The notes under the pieces: generated by a model
Database searches by the model: none
Seen by the model: only the letters and a program-made list of their open reading frames with translations
Told to the model about the DNA's origin: nothing
Made by a program: the position numbers and the translations under genes
Shown: positions 20,800-30,237 of the stretch, piece by piece
Numbering within the stretch: the first letter of the stretch is position 1
How the letters are laid out: the number at the start of each line of letters is the position of its first letter
DNA from: Ramlibacter humi
GTDB lineage: Bacteria; Pseudomonadota; Gammaproteobacteria; Burkholderiales; Burkholderiaceae_C
Assembly: GCF_004681975.1 (NCBI RefSeq)
Contig: NZ_SMLK01000001.1
Coordinates: 1-64,000, forward strand
DNA length: 64,000 bases
Direction of reading: 5' to 3'

Positions 20800-20943
20800 G
20801 GCGTTCTCTCCGTGTCATTCGTGGCGCGGCGGCGCCTGCCTCAAGGCTACGGGTTCGCGCGCGGGGCGGCTGTAGGCCACGGCCGATGCGCGTGGGTGGA
20901 ACCGCTGGGCTGGCCGCCGGCTGAGCCATGCCATCATCCGCGC

Positions 20944-21915
20944 ATGAACCTGCTGGCGTCGATGCGCTACCTGATCGCGCTGAGCGAGCACCGCCACTTC
21001 GGCCGAGCGGCACTGGCCTGCCACATCACGCAGCCCGCGCTGTCCAACGCGATGAAGGCGCTGGAGGACGAATTCGGCGTCGTCATCATCAAGCGCGGCC
21101 GCAACTACGCCGGCCTCACGCCCGAGGGCGAACGCGTGCTCGCGACCGCCCAGCGCATGGTCCGCGAGCACACGGTGCTGCGGCAGGAACTGGGCAGCGA
21201 GGCGGACCGCCCGCGCGGGCCCATCCGCATCGGCGCCGTGCCGACGGCGATGCCGGTGCTGTCGCGTTTCGCCGCGCGGCTGCAGGCGCGCCATCCGGGC
21301 ATCGTGCCCAGCATCCTGTCGCTCAGCTCCAGCGAGCTGGAAGCCGGGCTGGAGCGGCTGTCGCTGGACCTGGCCCTGGGCTACACGGAGCGCATGAAGC
21401 TCACCGGCGCGCAGCTGAAGGCGTGGCCGCAGTACACCGAGCACTACTTCCTGCTGCGCCGCGCGAAGAAGCCGCACCCGTCGCAGCTGCGCATCGGCAA
21501 GCCGATGCGCTGGCGCGATGCAGCGGCCTTCCCGCTGGTCATGCTGACGCCGGAGATGCACAACCGCACCATCATCGACAGCGCCTTCGTCACCGCCGGC
21601 GCGCCGGTGAAGCCGGCGATGGAGACCAACGCCATCCTCACACTGCCGCTGTCGGTGTTCGCGGGCGACATCTGCACCGTGATGCCTGGCGCGCTGGTGA
21701 GCGCGGTGCTCGGCTACCGCGAACTGGAAGCGCTGCCGCTGGTGGAGCCCGACGTGCGCACGCCGATCGGTTTCATGGCGCAGGCCGGCGTGCGGCCCTC
21801 GCGCGCGCTGGACGCGGCGCTGGCGATGGCGCAGGACGGCGAGTGGCTGCGGCACGCCGCCGCGCACTCGGGCCTGCTCACCGCCGGCGGTCGGGCGAAG
21901 CCCCCCGGTTCCTAG
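20944..21915 (+). CDS. LysR family transcriptional regulator
   Basis: A 323-aa LysR regulator. The N-terminal helix-turn-helix (about 1-65, with FGRAALACHITQPALSNAMKALE) is followed by a periplasmic-binding-protein-like effector domain (about 90-300). The linker RPRGPIRIGAVPTAMPVL is typical. It overlaps the converging dienelactone hydrolase gene by 4 bp at its 3' end and is divergent from the cupin gene across 144 bp; either neighbour or its own promoter may be the target. Confidence 0.9.
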   Translation: MNLLASMRYLIALSEHRHFGRAALACHITQPALSNAMKALEDEFGVVIIKRGRNYAGLTPEGERVLATAQRMVREHTVLRQELGSEADRPRGPIRIGAVPTAMPVLSRFAARLQARHPGIVPSILSLSSSELEAGLERLSLDLALGYTERMKLTGAQLKAWPQYTEHYFLLRRAKKPHPSQLRIGKPMRWRDAAAFPLVMLTPEMHNRTIIDSAFVTAGAPVKPAMETNAILTLPLSVFAGDICTVMPGALVSAVLGYRELEALPLVEPDVRTPIGFMAQAGVRPSRALDAALAMAQDGEWLRHAAAHSGLLTAGGRAKPPGS

Positions 21916-22805
21916 GCCAGGTGCGCCTTGAAGAAGGCGATGGTGCGGTCCCAGGCCTGCTTGGCCGCCGCGGCGTCGTAGCGCGGCGTGGTGTCGTTGT
22001 TGAAGCCGTGCTGCGTGCCGGCGTACTGGAACACCTGGAAATTGGCCTCGGCCGCCTTCAGCGCCGCTTCGTACGCGGGCCACGCGGCATTGATGCGCTC
22101 GTCGGTTCCGGCCAGCTGCACCAGCAGCGGGGCGCGCACCTTGGCGGCCTCCTGCGGCGCGGGCGTGTTGCCGTAGAACGGCACCGCCGCATTCAGGTCG
22201 GGCAGGCGCGTGGCCAGCCAGTGCACCATGCCGCCGCCCCAGCAGAAGCCCACCGCGCCCATCTTGCCGTTGCCGTCCGGCCGGGCACGCAGCCACGCGG
22301 CGGCGGCGAGGAAGTCCTCGCGCGTCTTCGCCTGGTCGAGCGTGCCGAACTTCTCGCGCGCCTTGTCCTCGTCGCCGGGATAGCCACCCAGCGGGAACAG
22401 CGCGTCGGGCGCGAAAGCCATGAAGCCGTCCAGCGCCAGGCGGCGCGCGATGTCCTCGATATGCGGGTTCAGCCCGCGGTTCTCGTGGATGACCAGCACG
22501 GCAGGCAACTTGTTCGCGCCGGCCGCCGCGGGCCGCGCGAGGTAGCCGCGCACCTGGCCGTAGCCGGCGGGCGAGGGCAGGGTGGCCCACTCGGTCTTCA
22601 CCCGCTTGTCGTCGGGCTTCACCTGTTGCCCGAGCGCGAAGTCCGGACTCAGGGCGGCGAGCAGCCCCGCCGCGGTGACGCCGGCCTTGGCGAAGCGCTG
22701 CGCGCCCTTCAGGAACCCGCGCCGGTCCACGTCGCCGTGCACGTATGCGTCGAAGAGGATCAGCAGGTCCTGGTCGAAGTCCTGGGCGGTGAGGCGGGGC
22801 GGCAT
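21912..22805 (-). CDS. Tat-exported dienelactone hydrolase family protein
   Basis: A 297-aa alpha/beta hydrolase. Nucleophile Cys188 (GFCWGGG), an acid in the AGTDERIN loop (Asp235) and His266 (QHGFNN) form the DLH triad. Unlike cytosolic DLH of about 235 aa, it carries an N-terminal extension with a twin-arginine signal: Arg28-Arg29 in RRGFLKG, followed by a hydrophobic stretch ending near ALGQ (residue 60). It should therefore act in the periplasm. A GGAGACC site precedes the ATG at 22805. The substrate is unknown. Confidence 0.88.
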   Translation of the reverse strand: MPPRLTAQDFDQDLLILFDAYVHGDVDRRGFLKGAQRFAKAGVTAAGLLAALSPDFALGQQVKPDDKRVKTEWATLPSPAGYGQVRGYLARPAAAGANKLPAVLVIHENRGLNPHIEDIARRLALDGFMAFAPDALFPLGGYPGDEDKAREKFGTLDQAKTREDFLAAAAWLRARPDGNGKMGAVGFCWGGGMVHWLATRLPDLNAAVPFYGNTPAPQEAAKVRAPLLVQLAGTDERINAAWPAYEAALKAAEANFQVFQYAGTQHGFNNDTTPRYDAAAAKQAWDRTIAFFKAHLA

Positions 22806-23018
22806 GCAAGGTCTCCTTGGCAACGGGTGAGGCCCCCAGCATAGCGAGCGGACGTGAACGCCGCCGATAGCCGGAAAGCATGCCTGGTGCGGTGCGTCAT
22901 TCATGGCTTGAATCGGGACATGCGCCGATTCAATTTGACGCTGTCTCAGCCGCACTTCCACACTGCGCGCGCGCTCGAAGTCAGGCGCGACCCTGCATAT
23001 CGGAACGGAGACAAAAGC

Positions 23019-24698
23019 ATGTCAAGCGTCATTGGAGACGTCCGGGGCTACGGGGACAAGGCCCCCGGGCTGCTGGACAAGGAACGCATCATCGCGGGAC
23101 CCGGTTTCAACCGCTGGATGGTCCCGCCGGCGGCCCTGGCCATCCACCTGTGCATCGGCATGGCCTACGGCTTCTCGGTGTTCTGGCTGCCGCTGTCCAG
23201 GCAACTGCAGCTGGCCGGCACCGGCGCGGCATGCGGCAAGGACGTGGGCTTCTGGGCGCAGCTGTTCGCGACCGGCTGCGACTGGCAGGTGTCGACGCTG
23301 GGGTGGATGTACACCCTGTACTTCGTTTTCCTCGGCTGCGCGGCCGCCATCTGGGGCGGCTGGCTGGAACGCGCGGGACCGCGCAAGGCCGGCGTGGTCG
23401 CGGCGCTGTGCTGGTGCGGCGGCATGCTGATCTCGGCGATCGGCATCAAGACCCACCAGTTCTGGATGATGGTGCTGGGCTCCGGCGTCATCGGCGGCAT
23501 CGGCCTGGGCCTGGGCTACATCTCGCCCGTGTCGACGCTCATCAAGTGGTTCCCCGACCGGCGCGGCATGGCCACCGGCATGGCCATCATGGGCTTCGGC
23601 GGCGGCGCGATGATCGGCTCGCCGCTGGCGGTGGACCTGATGAAGCACTTCGCCACGCCCACCACCAACGGCGTGTTCGAGACCTTCGTCGTGATGGCCA
23701 TCGTCTACTTCGTCTTCATGCTCGGCGGCGCCTTCGGCTACCGCGTGCCGCCCACGGGCTGGAAGCCGGCCGGCTGGACGCCGCCCGCGGCGCAGACGAG
23801 CGACGCCATGATCACGCAGCGCCACGTGCACGTGAAGAAGGTGTGGGGCATCCCGCAGTTCTGGCTGGTGTGGCTGGCGCTGACCATGAACGTGTCGGCG
23901 GGCATCGGCGTGATCGGCATGGCGTCGCCCATGCTGCAGGAAGTGTTCGGCGGCAGCCTGATCGGCGTGGCCAGGAAGTTCACCGAGCTCGACAAGACGC
24001 AGCTGGCGGCCATCGCCACGGTGGCGGGCGGCTTCGCCGCGCTGCTGTCGCTGTTCAACATCGCGGGCCGCTTCTTCTGGGCCAGCATGTCCGACAAGTT
24101 CGGCCGCAAGATGACCTACACGATCTTCTTCGTGCTGGGCGGCGTGCTGTACGCCAGCCTGCCGGGCTCGGCCGCGGCGGGCAGCAAGCTGGCCTTCGTG
24201 GGCGCGGTCTGCATCATCCTGTCCATGTACGGCGGCGGCTTCGCCACCGTGCCGGCCTACCTGGCCGACCTGTTCGGCACCCAGTTCGTGGGCGCCATCC
24301 ATGGCCGCCTGCTGACGGCCTGGTCCACGGCGGGCATCCTGGGCCCGGTGGTCGTCAACTACATGCGCGAATACCAGCTCAGCATGGGCATCCCGCGCGA
24401 GCAGGTCTACAACCAGACCATGTACATCCTGGTGGGCATGCTGGTCATCGGCCTGGTCTGCAACCTGATGATCCGCCCGGTGGCCGACAAGTGGTTCATG
24501 ACCGACGCCGAGCTGGCGCGCGAGAAGCAGCTGGCTCACGAGAAGGCTGCCGCCGCCGAGGCGGGCATGGCCGGCGCCGGCAGGAACCAGGAAGCCACGC
24601 CGGTGGCCAAGGTCTGGTTCGCCTGGCTGGTGGTGGGCATCCCACTCGCGTGGGGCACGTACCGCACGCTGCTGGCCGCCGCCAAGTTCTTCAGCTGA
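23019..24698 (+). CDS. MFS transporter, OFA (oxalate/formate antiporter) family
   Basis: A 559-aa major facilitator with about 12 membrane segments plus an extra C-terminal helix (about 535-555). The cytoplasmic loop motif DRRGMATGMAIMGFGGGAMI and the second-half SDKFGRKMTY match the OxlT/OFA group. It stands 25 bp upstream of a formate dehydrogenase, so formate (or oxalate/formate) import or exchange is the likely job. A GGAG site precedes the ATG at 23019. The region after residue 505 is a charged, Ala/Glu/Lys-rich tail seen in OFA members of Burkholderiales. Confidence 0.88.
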   Translation: MSSVIGDVRGYGDKAPGLLDKERIIAGPGFNRWMVPPAALAIHLCIGMAYGFSVFWLPLSRQLQLAGTGAACGKDVGFWAQLFATGCDWQVSTLGWMYTLYFVFLGCAAAIWGGWLERAGPRKAGVVAALCWCGGMLISAIGIKTHQFWMMVLGSGVIGGIGLGLGYISPVSTLIKWFPDRRGMATGMAIMGFGGGAMIGSPLAVDLMKHFATPTTNGVFETFVVMAIVYFVFMLGGAFGYRVPPTGWKPAGWTPPAAQTSDAMITQRHVHVKKVWGIPQFWLVWLALTMNVSAGIGVIGMASPMLQEVFGGSLIGVARKFTELDKTQLAAIATVAGGFAALLSLFNIAGRFFWASMSDKFGRKMTYTIFFVLGGVLYASLPGSAAAGSKLAFVGAVCIILSMYGGGFATVPAYLADLFGTQFVGAIHGRLLTAWSTAGILGPVVVNYMREYQLSMGIPREQVYNQTMYILVGMLVIGLVCNLMIRPVADKWFMTDAELAREKQLAHEKAAAAEAGMAGAGRNQEATPVAKVWFAWLVVGIPLAWGTYRTLLAAAKFFS

Positions 24699-24723
24699 CC
24701 ATGAGAGGACAATCGGGCGTCCG

Positions 24724-26532
24724 ATGAACCATCCTGTCCCGAGCGAGCAGGTCCAGGCCGTGGCGCTGGCCACGGCCGACCAGCTGCGAGAGCGCATCCG
24801 CCGCAAGAGCCGCCTGAAAGGGCGGCAACCCGACGAGCAGGCCCAGGCCGAGGTGCGAAGCTGCCTCGGCCCGCCGCCGGCGCAAGGCTGGCGGCGCGAC
24901 CTGCTGATCGAGTACCTGCACCGGCTGAACGACACGTTCGGCGCGCTGCGCGCGCCGCACCTGGTGGCGCTGTCTCGCGAGATCAACGTGCCGATGGCCG
25001 AGATCTACGAGGTGGCCACCTTCTATCACCACTTCGAGGTGGTGGAGGCGGGCGAAGCCGTGCCGGCCCTGGTGGTGCGCGTGTGCGACAGCCTCTCGTG
25101 CGAGATGGCGGGCGCGCGGTCGTTGCTCGACCGGTTGCCGGCGCTGCTTGGCCGCGAGGTGCGCGTGGAAGCCGCGCCTTGCCTGGGACGCTGCGAGCAG
25201 GCGCCCGCGGTCGCGGTGCACCAATCGGCCGTGCCATTCGCGACACCGGAAACGGTGGCGCAGGTGGCGCGGCGCGGCCGCATCGACGCGCAGCCGCCGC
25301 AAGCCGTGGCGGCGTTCGATCCCGTGGCCTGCGTCAACGGCAGCGTCTCGCCGCCGGTGGGGCAGGTGCAGGAGATTCCCTCGTACACCGACTACGCGAC
25401 GTACCGCGCCAATGGCGGCTACGCGCTGGCTGCCGCCGTGGCCAGCGGCCAGGTGCGGCACGAAGCAGTGCTAAAGGCGATGGAAGACTCGGGCCTGCGC
25501 GGCCTGGGTGGCGCCGGTTTCCCGGCCGGGCGCAAGTGGCGCATCGTGCGCGACCAGCCGGCGCCGCGCATGTTCGCGGTGAACATCGACGAAGGCGAGC
25601 CCGGCACCTTCAAGGACCGCACCTACCTGGAGCGCGATCCGCACCGCTTCCTGGAAGGGCTGCTGGTGGCTGCGCAGGTCGTGGGCACCGAAGCGGTCTA
25701 CATCTACCTGCGCGACGAGTACCACGCCTGCCGCGCGCTGCTGCAGCAGGAACTGGCGAAGCTGCGGGCCGACCCGCCTTGCCCGCTGCCGCCCATCATC
25801 GAGCTGCGGCGCGGTGCCGGCGCCTACATCTGCGGCGAAGAGTCCGCGATGATCGAAAGCATCGAGGGCAAGCGCGGCGAACCGCGCATGCGCCCGCCGT
25901 ACATCGCGCAGGTCGGCCTGTTCGGCCGGCCGACGCTGGAGCACAACTTCGAGACGCTGTACTGGGTGCGCGACATCGTGCAGCGCGGCCCGCAGTGGTT
26001 TTCCTCGTTCGGCCGCAACGGCCGCAAGGGCTTGCGCTCGTTCAGCGTCAGCGGCCGGGTGAGGTACCCGGGCGTGAAGCTGGCGCCCGCCGGCATCACC
26101 GTGCGCGAACTCATTGATGAGTTCTGCGGCGGCATGCAGGAAGGCCACGAGTTCTATGCCTACCTGCCGGGCGGCGCCTCGGGCGGCATCCTGCCGGCTT
26201 CGATGGGCGACATCCCGCTGGACTTCGACACGCTGCAGCCGCACGGCTGCTTCATCGGCTCCGCCGCGGTGATGGTGCTGTCGAAGCACGACCGCGCGCG
26301 CGATGCCGCGCTGAACGTGATGCGCTTCTTCGAACACGAAAGCTGCGGCCAGTGCACGCCGTGCCGCGTGGGCACGGCCAAGGCAGCGGCGCTGATGGAC
26401 GCGCCGCGGTGGGACAACGCCACCCTGGACGACCTGTCGAACGTGATGGGCGACGCGTCGATCTGCGGCCTGGGCCAGGCCGCGCCCAACCCGATCCGCT
26501 GCGTGCAGCAGCACTTCGCCCATGAAATCTGA
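24724..26532 (+). CDS. NAD-dependent formate dehydrogenase beta subunit, NuoE-NuoF fusion
   Basis: A 602-aa fusion that passes electrons from the alpha subunit to NAD. Residues 45-185 are a NuoE-like [2Fe-2S] thioredoxin fold with Cys121, Cys126, Cys153 and Cys157. Residues 220-602 are NuoF-like, with an FMN/NADH-binding stretch (GLRGLGGAGFPAGRKW and GAYICGEESAMIESIEGKRG) and a [4Fe-4S] site at Cys541, Cys544, Cys547 (SCGQCTPCR) and Cys581. In most FdsGBA enzymes these are two genes; the fusion matches the FDH1-type heterodimer of Methylobacterium. It overlaps the alpha gene by 11 bp. Confidence 0.92.
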   Translation: MNHPVPSEQVQAVALATADQLRERIRRKSRLKGRQPDEQAQAEVRSCLGPPPAQGWRRDLLIEYLHRLNDTFGALRAPHLVALSREINVPMAEIYEVATFYHHFEVVEAGEAVPALVVRVCDSLSCEMAGARSLLDRLPALLGREVRVEAAPCLGRCEQAPAVAVHQSAVPFATPETVAQVARRGRIDAQPPQAVAAFDPVACVNGSVSPPVGQVQEIPSYTDYATYRANGGYALAAAVASGQVRHEAVLKAMEDSGLRGLGGAGFPAGRKWRIVRDQPAPRMFAVNIDEGEPGTFKDRTYLERDPHRFLEGLLVAAQVVGTEAVYIYLRDEYHACRALLQQELAKLRADPPCPLPPIIELRRGAGAYICGEESAMIESIEGKRGEPRMRPPYIAQVGLFGRPTLEHNFETLYWVRDIVQRGPQWFSSFGRNGRKGLRSFSVSGRVRYPGVKLAPAGITVRELIDEFCGGMQEGHEFYAYLPGGASGGILPASMGDIPLDFDTLQPHGCFIGSAAVMVLSKHDRARDAALNVMRFFEHESCGQCTPCRVGTAKAAALMDAPRWDNATLDDLSNVMGDASICGLGQAAPNPIRCVQQHFAHEI

Positions 26533-29371
26533 CCTGCCCCTCGTCGCCTTCAAGCTGGACGGCCAGGACGTCCAGGCCATCCAGGGCGAAACCATCCTGC
26601 AGGCGGCCGACCGCCTGGGCGTGGAGATCCCGCGCCTTTGCTACAAGGAAGGCTACCGTGCCGACGGCAACTGCCGCTCGTGCGTGGTGGAAGTGGCCGG
26701 CGAGCGCGTGCTCGCCCCCAGCTGCTGCCGCGCGGTGACGCCCGGCATGGACGTCCAGGCCACCAGCGAGCGCGCCCGGCGCAGCCAGAAGATGGTGGTG
26801 GAGATGCTGCTGGCCGACCTGCCGGAGCGCGGGTACAAGTGGACCCAGGCTCAGGGCGATCGGGACGGCGACGCGGGCCAGCACGGCGAATTGAGTGAAT
26901 GGGCCGCGCGCCTGGACATCACGCCGCGGCCCGAGCTCACGGCGCTGCGCCGCGACGAGCCTGCGCCCGACGTGTCGCACCCCGCGATGGCCGTCAACCT
27001 GGACGCGTGCATCCAGTGCACGCGTTGCGTGCGGGCCTGCCGCGAGGAGCAGGTCAACGACGTCATCGGCTACGCCGGCCGCGGCCTGGACAGCAAGATC
27101 GTGTTCGACCTGGACGACCCCATGGGCGACAGCACCTGCGTCGCCTGCGGTGAATGCGTCCAGGCCTGCCCCACCGGCGCGCTCATGCCCAAGACCATGG
27201 TGGGCAGCCAGGTGGTGGACCGCAAGGTGGACTCGGTCTGCCCGTTCTGCGGCGTCGGCTGCCTCATCACGTACAACGTGCGCGCAGGGAAGATCGTCAG
27301 CGTCGACGGCCGCGACGGGCCGGCCAACCACGGCCGCCTGTGCGTGAAGGGCCGCTTCGGCTACGACTACGTGCACCACGAGCAGCGGCTGACCAGGCCG
27401 CTGATCCGCAAGGCGGGCGTGCCCAAGGACGACGGCACCGCGCCCCGGCCGCAGGACTGGCGCGAGGTGTTCCGCGAAGCGACGTGGGAAGAGGCGCTCG
27501 AACTCGCCGCGGGCAAGCTGCGCGGCCTGCGCGACCAGTACGGCCCGAAATCGCTGGCCGGCTTCGGCTCCGCCAAGGGCAGCAACGAAGAGGCCTACCT
27601 GTTCCAGAAGCTGGTGCGCACGGGCTTCCGCAGCAACAACGTCGACCACTGCACGCGGTTGTGCCACGCGTCCAGCGTCGCGGCGCTGCTGGAAGGCGTG
27701 GGTTCGGGCGCGGTGAGCAACCAGGTCAACGACGTCGAGAACGCTGACCTCATCATCGTCATCGGGTCCAACCCGACGGCCAACCACCCCGTGGCCGCGA
27801 CGTGGATGAAGAACGCGGCCAAGCGCGGCACGAAGATCGTGCTGGCCGACCCGCGCATCACCGACCTCGGCCGCCACGCCTGGCGCGTGATGCAGTTCAA
27901 GGCCGACACCGACGTGGCCATGCTCAACGCGCTGATCCACGCGGTCATCGAGGAAGGGTTGGCCAACGAAACCTTCGTGCGCGAGCGCACCGCCAACTTC
28001 GAGGCGCTGCGCGAGAACGTGAAGGGCTACAGCCCCGAAGCCATGGCGCCCATCTGCGGCGTGCCCGCGCAGGTGCTGCGCGAGGTGGCGCGCGCCTACG
28101 CCACGGCCAAGGGCGCGATGATCCTATGGGGCATGGGCGTCAGCCAGCACGTGCACGGCACTGACAACGCGCGCTGCCTGATCGCGCTGGCCAGCGTGGC
28201 CGGGCAGATCGGCAAGCCCGGCAGCGGGCTGCACCCGCTGCGCGGCCAGAACAACGTGCAGGGCGCCAGCGACGCGGGCCTGATCCCGATGATGTTCCCC
28301 AACTACCAGCGGGTGGACAACGCGGGCGCGCGCGAGTGGTTCCAGAAGTTCTGGAACACGCCGCTGGACGACCGCCCCGGCTACACGGTGGTGGAGATCA
28401 TGCACAAGGCGCTGGCCGACGACAGCGACCCGCACAAGATCCGCGGCATGTACATCATGGGCGAGAACCCGGCCATGAGCGACCCGGACCTGAACCACGC
28501 GCGCCACGCGCTGGCCAGCCTGGAGCACCTGGTGGTGCAGGACCTGTTCATGACCGAGACGGCGTGGCTGGCCGACGTGGTGCTGCCCGCTTCGGCCTGG
28601 CCGGAGAAGACCGGCACCGTCAGCAACACCGACCGCATGGTGCAACTGGGCAAGCGCGCCATCGACCCGCCCGGCGACGCGAAGCCCGACCTGTGGATCC
28701 TGCAGGAGATGGCCCGCCGCATCGGCCTGGACTGGAACTACGAAGGCGAAGAGTGCGGCGTGGCCGCCATCTACGACGAGATGCGCCAGGCCATGCACGC
28801 GGCCATCAAGGGCATCACCTGGGAACGCCTGCAGCGCGAATCCAGCGTGACGTACCCCTGCCTGTCGGAAGACGACCCCGGCCAGCCGGTGGTGTTCACC
28901 GAAAGCTTCCCCACGGCCGACGGCCGCGTGAAACTGGTGCCCGCTGACATCATCCCGGCCGACGAAAGGCCCGATGCGCAGTTTCCGTACGTGCTGATCA
29001 CCGGCCGCCAGCTGGAACACTGGCACACCGGCAGCATGACCCGCCGCGCCGCGGTGCTCGACGCCATCGAGCCGATGGCGACGGCGTCCATGAACGGCAG
29101 CGACATGCAGAAGCTGGGGCTGCAGCCGGGCGACGTGGTGACGGTGCGCTCGCGCCGCGGCGAGGTGGCCATCCACCTGCGCCGCGACGACGGCACGCCC
29201 GCCGGCGCGGTGTTCATCCCGTTCGCCTACTACGAGGCGGCGGCCAACCTGATGACCAACCCGGTGCTCGACCCGTTCGGCAAGATCCCGGAGTTCAAGT
29301 ACTGCGCCGTGCAGGTGGTCCCGGGTGGCACGCCGCGCGCGCCGGCGGGCTACGGCACGGGCGCGGTCTGA
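26522..29371 (+). CDS. formate dehydrogenase alpha subunit (molybdo/tungsto-bis-MGD)
   Basis: A 949-aa catalytic subunit oxidising formate to CO2. N-terminal [2Fe-2S] Cys40, Cys51, Cys54 and Cys68 or 69 are followed by two [4Fe-4S] motifs (CIQCTRCVRAC, CVACGECVQAC) and a further CPFCGVGC cluster. The active-site pair is Cys381-His382 in CTRLCHASS; Cys381 is encoded by TGC, so this is not a selenoenzyme. The GSGAVSN loop follows. Size and partner fusion resemble tungsten-containing FDH1 of Methylobacterium. It overlaps the beta gene by 11 bp; accessory genes fdsC, fdsD and fdhD are not in the window. Confidence 0.93.
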   Translation: MKSDLPLVAFKLDGQDVQAIQGETILQAADRLGVEIPRLCYKEGYRADGNCRSCVVEVAGERVLAPSCCRAVTPGMDVQATSERARRSQKMVVEMLLADLPERGYKWTQAQGDRDGDAGQHGELSEWAARLDITPRPELTALRRDEPAPDVSHPAMAVNLDACIQCTRCVRACREEQVNDVIGYAGRGLDSKIVFDLDDPMGDSTCVACGECVQACPTGALMPKTMVGSQVVDRKVDSVCPFCGVGCLITYNVRAGKIVSVDGRDGPANHGRLCVKGRFGYDYVHHEQRLTRPLIRKAGVPKDDGTAPRPQDWREVFREATWEEALELAAGKLRGLRDQYGPKSLAGFGSAKGSNEEAYLFQKLVRTGFRSNNVDHCTRLCHASSVAALLEGVGSGAVSNQVNDVENADLIIVIGSNPTANHPVAATWMKNAAKRGTKIVLADPRITDLGRHAWRVMQFKADTDVAMLNALIHAVIEEGLANETFVRERTANFEALRENVKGYSPEAMAPICGVPAQVLREVARAYATAKGAMILWGMGVSQHVHGTDNARCLIALASVAGQIGKPGSGLHPLRGQNNVQGASDAGLIPMMFPNYQRVDNAGAREWFQKFWNTPLDDRPGYTVVEIMHKALADDSDPHKIRGMYIMGENPAMSDPDLNHARHALASLEHLVVQDLFMTETAWLADVVLPASAWPEKTGTVSNTDRMVQLGKRAIDPPGDAKPDLWILQEMARRIGLDWNYEGEECGVAAIYDEMRQAMHAAIKGITWERLQRESSVTYPCLSEDDPGQPVVFTESFPTADGRVKLVPADIIPADERPDAQFPYVLITGRQLEHWHTGSMTRRAAVLDAIEPMATASMNGSDMQKLGLQPGDVVTVRSRRGEVAIHLRRDDGTPAGAVFIPFAYYEAAANLMTNPVLDPFGKIPEFKYCAVQVVPGGTPRAPAGYGTGAV

Positions 29372-29376
29372 GCGCA

Positions 29377-29472
29377 TGTCATGCCGGGCTCGACCCGGCA
29401 TCCATCCCCTGGACTGCGGTTGCGCGGGTCCGTCTTTCCGGCGATGGATTGCGGGTCAAGCCCGCAATGACA
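29377..29472. repeat. REP-type repeat pair (family A, copy 4)
   Basis: TGTCATGCCGGGCTCGACCC on the left and GCGGGTCAAGCCCGCAATGACA (29451-29472) on the right flank a unit in the gap between the formate dehydrogenase and tungstate transporter genes. Confidence 0.75.
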
Positions 29473-29502
29473 CGTCCAGGGACTCCTTCACAATCCGCCT
29501 CG

Positions 29503-30237
29503 ATGAGTTCCTTCACCGAGGTCGCCGCCACTGCCGCCCGCCTGCTGGCCGGCGCCGAGCCGCAGCTGCTGGCCATCGTCGGCCGCTCGCTGTCCGTCAG
29601 TGCCACGGCCTGCGCCATCGGGTGCTCGGTCGGCTGCCTGTTCGGCGCCTGGCTGGGCGTCGCGCGGTTCGCCGGCCGCGGCGCGGTGCTCGCGGTGCTG
29701 CACACGCTGCTGGCCATCCCCTCCGTGGTGGTCGGCCTGCTGGTGTACCTGGTGCTCTCGCGCTCGGGCCCGCTCGGGTCGCTGGGCTGGCTGTTCTCGT
29801 TCAAGGCGATGGTGGCCGCGCAGGCGATCCTGGTGCTGCCCGTCGCGGCGGCGCTGACGCGCCAGCTGGTGGACGACGCGGAGCAATCGCATGGCGAGCA
29901 GCTGAAATCGCTGGGCGCGGGCGGCGCGCTGCGCGGCTTGCTGCTGGCATGGGATGAGCGCTACGCCATGCTCACGGTGCTGATCGCCTGCTTCGGCCGC
30001 GCGATCTCCGAGGTGGGTGCGGTGATGATCGTGGGCGGCAACATCGAAGGCTTCACGCGCGTGATGACCACCGCCATCGCACTGGAGACCAGCAAGGGCG
30101 ACCTGCCGCTGGCCGTGGCGCTGGGCGTGGTGCTGCTGGCCATCGTGCTGGCGCTCAATGCGGCCATCGCGCTGATGCGGCGCTGGCGGCTGGCGCACGC
30201 GGACGTCCCTGCGGCGATGCACGAGGTGGGCGCGTGA
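29503..30237 (+). CDS. tupB: tungstate ABC transporter permease
   Basis: A 244-aa inner-membrane permease with five to six hydrophobic helices. The EAA-like loop (SLGAGG..LLAWDERYAML) and the later GRAISEVGAVMIVGGNIEGFTRVMTT segment are typical of TupB/TungB tungstate permeases. It overlaps the ATPase gene by 4 bp (GTGA). It lies 132 bp after formate dehydrogenase, which fits supply of tungstate or molybdate for the enzyme cofactor. The ATG at 29503 lacks a clear ribosome site, so the start is provisional. No substrate-binding TupA gene is present in the window. Confidence 0.85.
   Translation: MSSFTEVAATAARLLAGAEPQLLAIVGRSLSVSATACAIGCSVGCLFGAWLGVARFAGRGAVLAVLHTLLAIPSVVVGLLVYLVLSRSGPLGSLGWLFSFKAMVAAQAILVLPVAAALTRQLVDDAEQSHGEQLKSLGAGGALRGLLLAWDERYAMLTVLIACFGRAISEVGAVMIVGGNIEGFTRVMTTAIALETSKGDLPLAVALGVVLLAIVLALNAAIALMRRWRLAHADVPAAMHEVGA

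Noticed and set aside
27650-27664. Selenocysteine in formate dehydrogenase
   Set aside because: The active-site codon is TGC for Cys, and no in-frame TGA or SECIS-like hairpin is needed.
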